A DNA stretch of 64,000 bases from Agaricus subrufescens (taxonomy: Eukaryota > Basidiomycota > Agaricomycetes > Agaricales > Agaricaceae). The position numbers were made by a program, and so were the translations under genes. The DNA is taken from the NCBI GenBank assembly GCA_029945375.1, contig CM057064.1, positions 620,001-684,000 on the forward strand, given 5' to 3'. The notes under the pieces were generated by a model, which saw only the letters and a list, made by a program, of their open reading frames with translations, made no database searches and had not been told where the DNA came from. Each line of letters starts with the position of its first letter. Position 1 is the stretch's first letter. This document shows positions 10,398-22,152 of this stretch, one piece after another.

Positions 10398-13300
10398 GTG
10401 AGTCAATGGCGCCCTGTAAAAGGCTCAAGCTCTACAGGCCATACTCATGTCACTTTGCTGACGGTCAAGAGCACATCCCATTGTGTTGCGGTCCATAAAT
10501 TTTGGAATGCGAAGAATGCGCCCCATCAAGGCGAAGAACAGTCTGTGCCTGCTCAGAATTCAACATCCCAACCTGCTTGTGGGCCTGCACACGATGATTC
10601 CACCACTAGTAGCCTGCCAGCTCATCACAATTTATGGGATGCAACATCCAAGAGGCGCAAGCAGACAAACACTATGACAGTAAGTCTAGAGTGCTATAAG
10701 TGTTGACATTGTATGCTTACTAGAATCTCTTGTCCAGTCTAAGTTACAGCAATGGCTACAGTTTCGTGACTCATTCCTTGATGAGCTCCTGTGTCTGGAA
10801 GGTACCGATGATGGAGACTGCAAGTGCATTGACTGTCAGAGTAGGATAGGTGAATATAGGTGCCTTGACTGCTGCTATCAAAGCTCCTTGCATTGTAAAT
10901 CCTGTCTTGTTCAGGCCCATGCGCTGTTACCACTCCATCGTGTCCAGGTATGTTTTTTTTTTTTGATAATTACAATGCAATCTGAATGTTTCGTAGATAT
11001 TCAATGGATCCTTCTTTGAAGCAACTGCTCTCAAAGACCTTGGACTTCACTATCAACTTGGGCATGCTGGTCATCCATGCCCATGTCCCTGAGCTGGTCC
11101 ACCTACATTTTTGGTGTTCACAAACAATGGTCACATCTGTATTGGTGTTGACTTTTGTGATTGCGTATCACAGTCTATACCTGCCCATGTTCAAATCCTT
11201 CAAGCTGGATGGTTTCCAGCCTCATCCAACTGTCCTCAAACAGCATTCACCTTCGATGTACTTGATAGCTTTCACAAGCTTACACTTCAAGGAAAAGTCT
11301 TGCTTTACAATTTTTACCATGCACTTTGCAATAGAAGTGATCCCCTTGAGGTTGGCAGGGTGGTGGTAGGTAGTCTGAGTTTGTGTTTTGGGTAGAAGAT
11401 TTATTTTGGTTATGTTAGCATCGCTACCCAGAGTTTCAACACACCTTTCGAGTATGGCATCATCTCAAGAACCTCAAGCGGTCTGGGTGTGGCCACAATC
11501 CTGGAGGGGTGGCCTCAACATCTGAGGGACAGCTAGCACTTGTGTGCCTGGCCTGCCCTCATCTGGGAAAAAACCTACCTGAGGACTGGGAAGAGTATCC
11601 TGACCATCTTCAGTGAGTACAAGGATGATCTTAATAAATGATGTTTCAGCTCACTCAAAGTTATGCAGGTTTTTATTCACCCTTTTCCTTGCTATCGATG
11701 CAAATTTCAAGCTAAAGAATAAGGAGCGAGGGATAAAAGATTTCGAATTGGATCCTGGGCTTGGCTACTATGTAGAAAATTCACGCTACCAACAACATCT
11801 TATTTCAGGTCATGATGAACCAGAGGTACGTTTCTATTTACTCATCTTTTAATTGCTCACCAATTGACTTAAATAGATTAATACATGCTCGTCCGACCAC
11901 AATGCCATCACAAGATCCAACAACTGTGTTCCTGGGTACCGAGTTAATGGTGTTGCACTCACCATATGCTCTCGACATTCTCTCGTGTGTAGAACTGGTG
12001 CTGTTGATTTGGAGAAGGGCAAAAAGTGAGTTCATAATTATGGGTTAGTACATCAAACTTATGGTTATACAGGTACCACTCGATTGACTACATGGTCCTA
12101 TCAGCGCTGATGGGCATTACACTTCTCAGTGTTGTCATCTTGTATGATATTGGTTGCCAGTGGTCAAAGAAGTTCAATCAACGTGTTACGAACTATCCTG
12201 AAAAGATGCAACTGCCACCTGACATTGAGATCCAGACAGCTATTCCAAGTTGGCATGCTAATGGCCATGGTTCAGTGTGTTGTAACAATTTCTCACTTCA
12301 CTATTTTCGTGGAGTTGGCTGTACTTGTGGTGAAGATATTGAGACTACATGGGCTCACACTAACTCACTGGGACCAAGTACACGTGAGATGGGGCCAGCC
12401 TCTCGATGTGAAACACTGAATGACCATTGGAATGGATGGAACTTTCAGAAAACTGTTCACTTTGGTGAGTACATTTTTATAAGCTTTACACTTAATTAAA
12501 TCATCATAGGTTCAAACTTTGCTAGACGTTTTGTTGAAGCAGCATCAATGAGAAAAAAACATCATGATATATTTGTTGCTCTCTCAGCAACATTTTCACC
12601 ATCATCAATCAAGAAATGGACTCATATGGTAGAAAAGTGGGAAAAGGATCACTCATGTCCTAATCCATTTGAGGAAATTGAAATTCGTGAGTAGCTAATG
12701 GCTAGGATCTGTATTTTCTGCTGATATTTGCCTACATAGAAACAACTGTTGACAATGTTAGGCTTCAGCTTGCAAAGGAAGATGCTGCAGATGCAGCCAA
12801 GGGTGTTATTCTTCCTCACTCTACAACACCCTCTGAGTTCATATCTAAGGGCATTGAACTTGAGGAACAGCAGTATGTATTTTCAAAACTTGGAACTTCA
12901 CTCAATAACTGTTTATTCATTGCAGATGCAAGTTATCACATCAGATTTCCCTGCTTGGGAGCACCATTCCTGTAAATCAACAAGTCAAGGTTCAAGAGTG
13001 ACGCACTTCATTGTATTGGAGAATCCTGAATTGACGAGCTGTCCAACATGTTTACATGCCCCCAATCACTTCATTACTATCCAATCCAGATGATGATTCT
13101 GTGGAACTGATGCAAGTTGAAGTGCTCCCACTATATCTTCCTTCATCTCTTCCCCCTGAGATGGTCATACTGCCCTCCATCGTTCCCCTTGCTGAAAAGG
13201 AGTTTAGGCTGAGAGTAGCTCAGGCTGATGAAGCTTTAGAGAAGATTTGACTTGCTCACCACCACATTACTAGTGTAAATGAATTCAAGAAACACAATAT

Positions 13301-14035
13301 CTCTGGAACAGGAAATGCACCAGTAACACGAGGTCATGAAGTGTTTGACCATTATCAAAACCGGATCCAAATTGCTGCTGTCACCTATCATATTGCCTAC
13401 AAGTGTCTTTTGACCCTTCAACCAAGTAACCCCAATGTATCACACTTTCAAATGCTCAATTCTGAAGATATATCTGGTCCTGGACATGAGCCTGGGGGTA
13501 TGGAGGTGGGGAAACATCACAAGGCCACTTTCAAATGTCATGGATCTGGTTAACTGGAAAGTTGTCAAGTAATCCAAGTCATGATGAGAAAGAATATGAA
13601 CAGTCTATGCAAGCAGACTGGTCCAAGGCATGGGCAAGGAAACATAGATGGGAAGAAGAGTACCAGCTTTTGAAGGAAGAAATGTGTTGAACACTGGAGT
13701 ACTTTAGGTGGAAAGCTAGGTGGTGGAGATTACAGGGAAAGCAACAGTTGGTAAAAGATCTTACACTTGCTAATGGATTGCAGGCCTATGCTGAGAGGCA
13801 AGCATCAATGTTGGAAATGTTGGGAGCATGCTTCCTGGAGAAGTGGGTACCTCTATTGAAAGCAGAGAATGAAAAGGTGGGCTGGGCAGATAGCTATGAG
13901 CCAATTAGGAGGTTTGGGACAAAAGGTGAGAGTGATGTTGAGGGAGAAGATGAAAATGGTGGTGAAGAAGATTTGGATAATGATAAGGTTGATGATGATA
14001 TTAGGTTTGCAGATATATTAGATATTGATGATTAA
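10398..14035 (+). pseudogene. KDZ (Kyakuja-Dileera-Zisupton) transposase with CxC2-like cysteine cluster
   Basis: Ten or more exons can be joined: 10398-10679, 10738-10947, 10997-11365, 11420-11612, 11669-11825, 11877-12025, 12073-12464, 12510-12686, 12740-12872 and 12926 onward. The order matches KDZ transposases: LQQWLQFRDSFLDELL, a Cys-rich CxC2-type cluster (C..C..YRCLDC....HCKSCL), GSFFEATALKDLGL, QAGWFPAS, a HHLKNLKRSGCGHNPGG block, LFLAIDANFKLK with GIKDFELDPG, YDIGCQWSKKF, the GVGCTCGEDIETTWAH block and HWNGWNF. The C-terminal coiled region has EFRLRVAQADEAL, EYFRWKARWW and an acidic end. Stops at about 11091, 12999-13001, 13248-13250, 13551-13553 and 13688-13690, plus a frameshift near 13540, inactivate it. 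The family is a cut-and-paste DNA transposase expanded in mushrooms, often near TET/JBP genes (established knowledge). None is seen here. Confidence 0.93.
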
Positions 14036-14039
14036 AATA

Positions 14040-14995
14040 ATTGGTGAATATAAAGATCAATAGAATATATATCCAAATAAATTATGAAGTAGAAAAGAAA
14101 TGAAGATAATGGTGGTAATGAAGATTTGTATGAAGATTAAGCTACCCAATAAATTATGAAGTAGTAGAGAAATGAAGATAGTGGGTGTAATGAAGATTTG
14201 TATGAAGATTAAGCTACCCAATAAGTTATGAAGTAGTAGAGAAATGAAGATACTGTCTGCAATGAAGAATTATATGAAGATTGGGCTACCCAATGATTAA
14301 TGAAGTAGAAAAGAAATGAAGATAGTGGGTGTAATGAAGATTTGTATGAAGATTAAGCTACCCAATAAATTATGAAGTAGTAGAGAAATGAAGATAGTGG
14401 GTGTAATGAAGATTTGTGTGAAGATTGGGCTACCCAATGATTAATGAAGTAGAAAAGAAATGAAGATAGTAGGTGTAATGAAGATTTGTATGAAGATTTA
14501 GCTACCCAATAAATTATGAAGTAGTAGAGAAATGAAGATACTGTCTGCAATGAAGAATCATATGAAGATCAAGCTACCCAATTATTAATGAAGTAATAGA
14601 GAAATGAAGATACTGACTGCAATGAAGATATGTATGAAGATTAAGCTACCCAATAAATTATGAAGTAATAGGGAAATGAAGATCCAGCTACCCAATGACT
14701 TATAAAGTAGTAGAACAATGAAGATTAGACTACCCAATACTTAATGAAGGCAAGGTTATATCAGAAATGAAGAATTTCGAGGGCAAGGGATAAGTTATGA
14801 AAAACACAGTTATGAAGACTACCATGCTCCCAATAATCTATGAAAAATAAGGTAATGAAGACTACCATACTCCCAATGATCTATGAAAATAATAATTATG
14901 AAGATCATATAGCTACCCAATAAGTTATGAATTGAAAAGTCATTGGGTACTATGAAGAACGCATCATTGGGTAGTCCCAATAAATTATGAATAAA
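14040..14995. repeat. 72-bp minisatellite downstream of the KDZ gene
   Basis: A 72-bp unit (starting GCTACCCAATAAATTATGAA, with TGAAGAT repeated inside it) recurs about eight to nine times between about 14070 and 14720 with strong conservation. It then decays into shorter GCTACCCAAT / TGAAGA pieces up to about 14995. It begins right after the KDZ stop codon and ends where gypsy sequence starts, so it may be the subterminal repeat of the KDZ element. Confidence 0.85.
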
Positions 14996-15005
14996 GTGCT
15001 AGCTA

Positions 15006-16705
15006 CCCCTCTGGAATACCTCTCGCAGTTTAACTTGGTCATCTGTTTCTGACCTGGTAAACTAGGAACAAAGCCGGATGCTTTGATGAGACGCTGGGAC
15101 GTCTACCTAAAAGGGGAGGATAAGGGCTACACTTTGGTCAATCTGCACAACTTCCATCCAGTATTCACTCAAGAACAACTTGCTTCATCTCTCTGCACCT
15201 CATCCCTCGTGACCCCTGTGTTCTGTGCTGCTACTATCATAGATCTTTTGCAACTCCATTCCAACATCCTTTCCGCACTTCCTGAAGATCCCATTGCTGC
15301 ACAACACCTCACATCACCCCAAGGGAGATGGTCTCTCACTTCCGATGGCTTCCTTAGGCTTGATGACTGGATCTATGTTCCTGACACTAACACTTTATGA
15401 CTTCGCATCATGCAATATCACCATGACCATATTCTGGCTGGCCATTTTGGCCAGAACAAGACTCTGGAATTAATCTGAAGGAGTTATACATGGCCCGGGA
15501 TCCACGACTTCATCAAGCACTTCTGCAAGAGTTGCGTTACCTGCATGCAATCCAAACCTCAATGTCATCGGCCCTACAGGACTCTCAAGCAGCTTCTGAT
15601 CCCAGAACATCCCTGGCATTCTATCTCTATGGACTTCATTGAGAAACTTCTGCAATCCTCTGGATTCAATAGCATTCTAGTTATTGTGGACCACCTCATG
15701 AAACAAGCCATTTTCATTCTGACATACAATACCATTAATTCCACTGAACTCACTCGACTCTTTGTTATTCATGTATTCTCCAAGCACAGTGTTCCATCCC
15801 ATGTTACTTCCAATTGCAGTTCCAAATTTGTATCTCATTTCTTCCACTCTCTTGGCCAAGCACTCAACATGAAACTCCATTTCACTTCCGGATATCATCC
15901 TGAAGGCAACGGTCAAATGGAATGGACAAATCAAACTCTGGAACAGTATCTCCACATCTACTGTAACTATCAGCAAGACAATTGGTTGGAACTCCTTCTG
16001 CTTGTGGAATTCACATTCAATAATGCTCCCAGCACTACTACCAGTATCTCACCTTTCTTTGCAAATAAAGGCTATCACCCATCCCTTGCTATCCATCCCA
16101 AACGTGACCTTGCATCCTCATGAGCTTGGGAATTCGCTATTGATCTTGATGAACTTCATGCTATTCTCAAATCCGAAATCGCATCCACTCAACAATGCTA
16201 TCAGGCATCTGCTGACACTCATTGGCTACTGGCACCTGACTTCAGTATTGGTCAAAGAGTATTCATTAAGGCAAAGTATTTCTGCACTACCCAACCATCG
16301 AAGAAGCTTTCCGAAAAGTATCTTGGTCCCTACGAAATTATTGCTCAGGCCAGAACCCATTCCTTCACTATCCAAGTTCCAGACACTATGTGTGCTGTCC
16401 ATCCAGTATTCCATGTCTCCATGCTCAAACCCACAACTACCAATCAAATTCCGGATTGCGTCCAACCTCCTCCAGATTCCGTTGATGTCGAAGGTGAACC
16501 GGAATATGAAATATCTCACATTGTTGACTCCAAGATTGATTGTCGGAGGGCATGCAAGTTATTGTATAAAGTATTGTGGATGGGCTATGAGGATACCAAT
16601 GAGGAATTCTCTTGGCTTCCCACAACAGAACTCAGCCACGCGATGGAATTGGTTTCCGATTTTCATGCTGCTTATCCCACTGAGCCTGGTCCTCTTCCAC
16701 TTTAG
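15006..16705 (+). pseudogene. Ty3/gypsy pol 3' part (RNase H end, integrase, chromodomain-like end)
   Basis: One frame from 15006 to 16705 reads the end of RNase H (EYLSQFNLV, KPDALMRRWDVY) and then integrase. The zinc-binding HHCC region has HHDHILAGHFGQNKT and CKSCVTCMQSKP. The core has ISMDFIEKL (first Asp), a second Asp changed to Asn in TSNCSSKFVS, and Glu in GNGQMEWTNQTLEQYL. GPYEIIAQ and HPVFHVSMLKP follow, then a C-terminal chromodomain-like segment (YEISHIVDSKID ... NEEFSWLP). In-frame TGA codons at about 15045, 15398, 15476 and 16121 fit CGA (Arg) ancestors. Upstream pol and gag are lost. The element is dead by nonsense and by loss of a catalytic residue. Confidence 0.93.
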
Positions 16706-16955
16706 TTCTTTTCTGCTAATGTCTTTCTGATTCCCTTATTTCTTTTCCATTCCTCAAGTCATTTTCCAATTCATTAAATCATTCTGACTTCACTTCAAAT
16801 AATCCATCGCATTTTCCAAAACACCAAGAAACAACATCTGCTACAACATATCCTAAAAGTTCAAAGTTCAAGAAAGATTATACAAAGGGAGGTGCCGGAA
16901 CTGATCATATCCACCCTCCTGATCCACCGGGACTTCCTCCATACCTCGACCCCAA

Positions 16956-18149
16956 CTACCTAGCCCGATCCCCATAGTCCATCCGCTGATCTGATCTCTC
17001 ACCTCCATACCAACTCTGATGACCTTCACCTTCCCGATGCACATCCGTGTTTAAGTGCATTGCATCCACCATGTTCCACATCTCTCTCATCTGTTCCTCT
17101 GCTGCTCTCTGCGCTCTTTCTTGTGCATCCGTATTCCGATCCAAGGCCTCCAGATTTTCCTGACGCATCTCCAGGCTCTGTCTTTTCAAATTGTTGGCCT
17201 CCTCCAAGGCCTTCCAAGCCTTCACATTTTCATCCGCACTCCTCACTGTCTCAATCTGCAGCCTCTTCAATTCCAATGCTACACCATCCACGGAATATTT
17301 CTGGACTTCCACATTGGGTTGTGGATTGTAAAGGAATCGAGGATGTGCAGGGGAACAGCGTGGAATCTCTTGATGCGGAATCTCCTTTCTGGGACTCAAA
17401 GTGGGGGATGATGATGATTCTGGAAGGAATAGCTTATCCTTTTGAGTTGGCCTTGGGGCCACAGGTGGTTTCTTATTGTAGGGGGCGGCAGGAGTGGTAG
17501 GGGCAGTGGTGGAACTGTCATTGGACATTCCGCTGGTCAGTAGTCGGCCAGTGATGAGGTGGTATATGTGCCTGGTGGGTACAGGGGCGGATGTGGTGGT
17601 TTCCTTCTCTTTCCTCTTTTTGGATGTGGCAGGACCTTGCAAAGAATGCGCACATTTCTTCTGCTGCTTAGAACACTCAGCACAAGTGGTACTGGCAGTA
17701 TTGGACCAGCACACAAGGCTCTGGTTGGCACATGTCTCGCATTACATCGAATATACATGGGCCCCAGCCTGTGGAATTGTCCATAAGTCAATCTTGACAA
17801 TCAGAACTAGTTTGCGCACTGGAGGAACCTTGATGCTCGCCCATTCCAACTCATCTGCCTTTCCACCACTCCTCTTCATTGCCCAGGTTGTCTTCACACC
17901 TGCAGCCATTTCCTTCACCTTCACTTTTGTCGTTGGAACCTCCACCACTTCCTCAGTACCCTTTCCTCCCTCATTGGAACCAGACTTCTCGACTTCTACG
18001 TTCTCCCCCTCCGCATTGACGTCCATCAGATCTCCCGCAACGTTTTTCTCCTTCGCGGCTTCAGTGTCCTGCTTTGCGGCCCATGTGGCATACTCAGTGG
18101 TGGACATTTTGTTGAAATCAGGGGTGGCATTGGTGGTTGGCTGGGACAT
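16956..18149 (-). pseudogene. Antisense accessory gene of the Ty3 element: Zn2Cys6-type cluster plus coiled coil
   Basis: A single minus-strand frame starts at ATG 18149 and runs about 397 codons to 16956, interrupted only by TAA at 17744-17742 (one C-to-T change from CAA). The first 130 residues are Glu/Lys/Val-rich. Codons from 17741 to 17652 spell a perfect C-X2-C-X6-C-X8-C-X2-C-X6-C pattern, the spacing of GAL4-type Zn2Cys6 clusters, followed by a basic stretch (SKKRKEK). A Pro-rich region and a long probable coiled coil with few prolines (about 17320-17020) come next. It lies antisense between the integrase end (16705) and the polypurine tract and LTR of the same element, so it is probably element cargo. 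A DNA-binding role is inferred from spacing alone. The overlapping 353-codon plus-strand frame is treated as a shadow. Confidence 0.7.
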
Positions 18150-18397
18150 GGTGGGAAGGATGGGGGAACTCGAATCGTTCCAAGTCCCTTCTTATAAGCA
18201 TTCCAACATGTTCCAATTCCGGATCTACCACTCATCATCACAACGTGCTTTTAATTTCCATTGCCTCATTCTGTGCCACGCTGCCCTTAAGGTTGGGATC
18301 CGCAGCTTCTATTTTTGCTCCCAACAAAGTTCTATTTTTATCTGGGTGCATTCCTTTATCAATGAGGCCTTGAGGCTCAGCCTTAAGGGGAGGATAC

Positions 18398-19045
18398 TGT
18401 TATATCCCATTTCCAGAACTTTCCAATCATTCCCGACGTTTTCTTTTCCATCTAGAATGTTCCATTTCCATTTCTGGTATGTTCCATGGAATCCTGATGT
18501 CAAGTTTCCTTTCGATGGGATCCACTCAGGACCATTGTCTTTCAGGTTCCTTTAATTGGTAAGTCCACTTCCCAGAACTGGTAGTGGTTGGCTGGTTATG
18601 CTGTAGTTCCCTTTCCGGGACTACGGTTGTGCTCCCACAGTCACTCTATGACCAACGCAATGCAGGCCATAACTTTCCAATGGCCAATGTGACTGTATCC
18701 AGATCGGTACTCATTCCTATTGCGATGCGATTGTCATATCTCTATTCTGATTCCTACATTCTATTATCCGGAACTATTCCTTTTCCATACTTTACTCCTG
18801 TACACCTTCATATATAAGTTCCACATTCCTGTATCTATTCCTCAGTCTGAAATTGACTTAGATTCTATTCCCTCTCAATTCCTATCTTTCCACTAAGCAT
18901 TCTGCAACTTGTATTCTATTCCGCTATTGCTCTCTAGGCATCCAGAACCCACTGGAGGGCACAGTGCGCCTTTGCGTCACTGAGGCCAATGCCTACCCCC
19001 AAATCAGAACTGCCTAGTTCTGACTCTGCAGTCATAGTCTTAACA
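18398..19045 (+). repeat. Ty3/gypsy LTR with preceding polypurine tract
   Basis: AGGGGAGGATAC at 18386-18397 is a typical gypsy polypurine tract, and TGTTATATCCC starts the LTR at 18398. A TATA-like box (CATATATAAGTTCC) lies at about 18811. The 3' end is uncertain: TCTTAACA ending at 19045 would give matching TGTTA/TAACA ends, but no second LTR is available for comparison. Confidence 0.6.
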
Positions 19046-19249
19046 ATGAGATGGGAAAGAACTAGTCTGGAAAATAACAAGGGCTAACTACATTCAACTA
19101 AGAAGTAGTAAAGCACTAATGCAAGACAGACTAGGGAAAGAAGTCCAACAAAAAGAGGAAAGGAAAAACAGAAAAAAATGTTTGAGGTGGATATAAAGGA
19201 AACACAAAACAGAGATGACTGCTGGCGCCAACCAAGTACCCAATCAGCA

Positions 19250-21620
19250 TGCCTACCCCTCAATGCCCTCTGGGAAAGCAGCAGTGTGACTGTTGATGTT
19301 AGTGGGTGAGGTTGGTTGAAGGGAGGCCTCGATATCTATGGTGCTAGGAGAGGTTGGAGAGAGGGGAGTCTGCAGTGTTTGACCAGAAGGTGTGGATGGG
19401 GCAGCTTCAGCAAGAGGAGCAGGAGACCTAGCAGGGGAATTGGGCTTGGTAGGAACTGCTGTAGTCTCAGGCACCATCATTGGAGGAACATGGAGGTACT
19501 TGTCAAAGGCTTTTGAGAATTGAGGGTTGGTGCAAGTAGAGGGCGGAACGTCAGCTTTATCACAAGCAGCAACATGACAATCCCACCAGGATAGCTGTAC
19601 AAGAGGTTGCTGGTCATTGACAAGGAAAGGCTTCTCACCCATCCACTTGCCAAAATGATGGAAGGAATTGTAAAGGGCATGACCAGAGACAAGCAGGTTT
19701 TTGGAGCAACATGGACCAGAAAGATTGTTGAGTGCATTAATGTCATAAGCAGGGAGGTCAGAGGCAGTTAGGGCATGTTCATCGTAGCTGATGATGTGCT
19801 TGGTGTCAGCAAGCAGTGTCTCAAAACCTTCAACATCGGAGACAAGTTGGGCCTCAATCCAGAACTTGGGCTTTTTGTCATGATAGCAATAAGCTGCAAG
19901 GAAGTTGATGGTGCTCTTGCTGATGAGCAAACAATAGTGGGAGATGGCGAGACTGAGCTGCTGCTCCAAGCCTTGGATTTGATAGTGGGTGATGTCGAGG
20001 TTATGGTTGCAAATGGGGAGCCCTGTGCCAAGGTCATCAAGCAAAAAGCTAGAAGCAAAGGGTGTCAGGCATACCATTGCCCACAATAAAAGTAGGTGCA
20101 TGGCATAATTTGGCCGTGAATTGACAAAGGGCCAGGGGTTTAGTCTTGCTGCAGTGACCAGTGCAGTCATGGTTGCACTGATCACATTCAATGCCAGTAA
20201 TGAGGGCATTGCCACAATGCTGAGCATCCTCAGCAGACTCTCCACAGTGGCACTTGATGGGGTTGTCTGTGGGGCACACTAAGCAGAAGTTGCATGTGCA
20301 GTTAAGACAGTTGGCAGAGCAGGGAGAGTACTAGAAATAAATGAATAAAGAAAAGAAGGGAAGGAGCTAAACAATGACATACTGGATCATAGGAGATGGC
20401 AAAGTGTGTAGCCAAACCATCGAGATAAGGAGCACTGGGAGCGAGACCAAGTTGACAAGTAAAAGAGGTATTAGTGCAGACTAGGAAATGGAGGTTAGCA
20501 GAAGAGTGGTAGAGAGTTTGAGTAACATACCACGAGGTTCCTCCAAGCCGTCAGAATCAACAGTTATGGGAGTCTTGACTGACTTGGATTGCTTTGAGCA
20601 AGTAGCTTGAGAACAAGTTGCTGGGGTAGTCTTTGCAGGAGGTGCAGGCTTACAACAAGAGGCAGCTGGTTTGCATTTCTTGGAGGAGGGCTTGTCCATG
20701 TTGATGTCAGAATTGTTGAGCTTGTCCTCCTGGACCACTTTGTCTTTGTCATTGCTTTTGCTTTCCTTGTTGCTGATCACGACCTGTTTGGGCTCAGAAA
20801 AAGATGAGGAGGAGGAGATTTCAATGACAGCAGTGTGTGAGCCAGCCAGAAATTTACTACCAGTAGTTTTGCAAGCAAGACATTTACCAGATCCTGGACA
20901 TGGAGTATGAGCAGGTGCCAGAACCTTAGCTGGAGAGACTTTCTTGATTTTGGGAACTACCTCAGGGGTAGTTTTAGGTGATGGAGATCAAACATGTTGG
21001 CATTTGGTAGCAGAAGGATTAGTCTTGCCATGATGAGTGGAACCAGAAGTTGAACCAGCATTAGAGATAGGCAGGACATGGACCTCAGCCAGATTGAGCC
21101 AAGGAGCCTCTGTTGCCACCCTAGCTGTGATTTGAGTAACTGCAATATTAGAAGCACATACAACAGCAAAGAGGTGGCAAGCACAAGCTATAGGCAACTC
21201 ACCAAGAGAATGGTGAGGGGGAGGTTGATGAGGAGTCTGAGCCAAAACTGATGAAGTCAAGGGAGCTGCAAGAGTAGCAGGAGTCAGAAGATGAGAAACA
21301 GGAGAGCAGGGAGAGACAGGTGGCAAATGTTGCACTGGCATCAGAGTGTGAGCGACAGCCAGAAGAGTGGGAGGAACTAGCAGGGTAAACAAAGGGCAAG
21401 TGGCCAAGGGCAAAGTCTGTGAGGTAGTCTGAGGAGTGTTAGACGGTGATATGGATGATGACTCTGCTGGTTGCAGATTTTTTCGGTAGGCCAGCAGAGC
21501 TCAAAAATGCTTGGAATGCTGGAGGAGGATATCGGATGGAAAATGCACACCCCATTCCACCTTGTCAAGGATAGCAGCAATGGCTATCTTGGGGGGCAGC
21601 TGGGGAGGCGAGGAGGACAT
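19250..21620 (-). pseudogene. Large Cys-rich, Pro-rich hypothetical protein next to a polypurine tract/LTR, degenerate
   Basis: Coding blocks on the minus strand run from a start near 21620 (PPKIAIAAILDKVEWGVHF) to the stop near 19250. The N-terminal third is Pro/Ala/Ser-rich, the next part Lys-rich with CCKPAPPAK. At 20300-20170 there is a dense Cys cluster (CHCGESAEDAQHC, CDQCNHDCTGHC). A globular region of about 200 residues follows (KPKFWIEAQLVSDVEGFE, LSWWDCHVAACDKADVPP) and a Pro/Thr/Ser tail. Introns are visible (for example a GTATGT donor near 20530). TGA at about 20990 fits CGA, TGA at about 21500 breaks the first exon, and a frameshift lies near 20060. I do not recognise the family. 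Downstream on the plus strand it is followed by a polypurine tract and an LTR start, the same arrangement as the antisense gene at 16956-18149. Confidence 0.5.
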
Positions 21621-22152
21621 GATGGGGAGAGAGAAGGCCAAGGGGGGCAAGGTCCACTTTTAAGTTGAGGGCCAGAGCTTGGCGTTGGTCAAAAATACCT
21701 TATTAGCAAAGTAAGGATTTGCAGGGTGAGGACAAAAAAGGAAAGGTTGGCTAGATAGTGATGGTGTGCTATGTCAGCATCGGAAGTGGGGAATGAGCTA
21801 TTGGCTGATGACACCTCAAAGAAAAAATGAGGCAGGGTCAGCAAAATAAAAAGGAAGTTGAGGAAGTTTAAACATCACTTTTGGAAAGTGATCACCAGGT
21901 TGCACTAAAATTAGTAACATGTGGTCTGGGGTGATCAGAAAAAGAAGCATGGCAATCACCACTCTGGGAGAATGAGGCAGTGATGATATTAACAGCTGCC
22001 AGTGATGGCCAGAGAGACTGGTCCACTACTGGTCAAGGGGAAATGCTTGTCGAGGGATTAAGTCAAAGTCTAGCCAGAGGTTGGAAATTATTAGTTTAGC
22101 TCTGCAAATGGATTCTGGCTGTGACTGAGGACAGTCATTTCATAGTGGGGGG

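Noticed and set aside
14040..14995. CRISPR-like regularly spaced repeats
   Set aside because: Repeats are head-to-tail 72-bp units without unique spacers, in a eukaryotic genome; this is a minisatellite.
17494..18555. 353-codon open frame on the plus strand
   Set aside because: It is the complement of the antisense Zn2Cys6 gene, has no recognisable motif, and runs across the polypurine tract into the LTR. The minus-strand reading has ordered motifs and a coiled coil.
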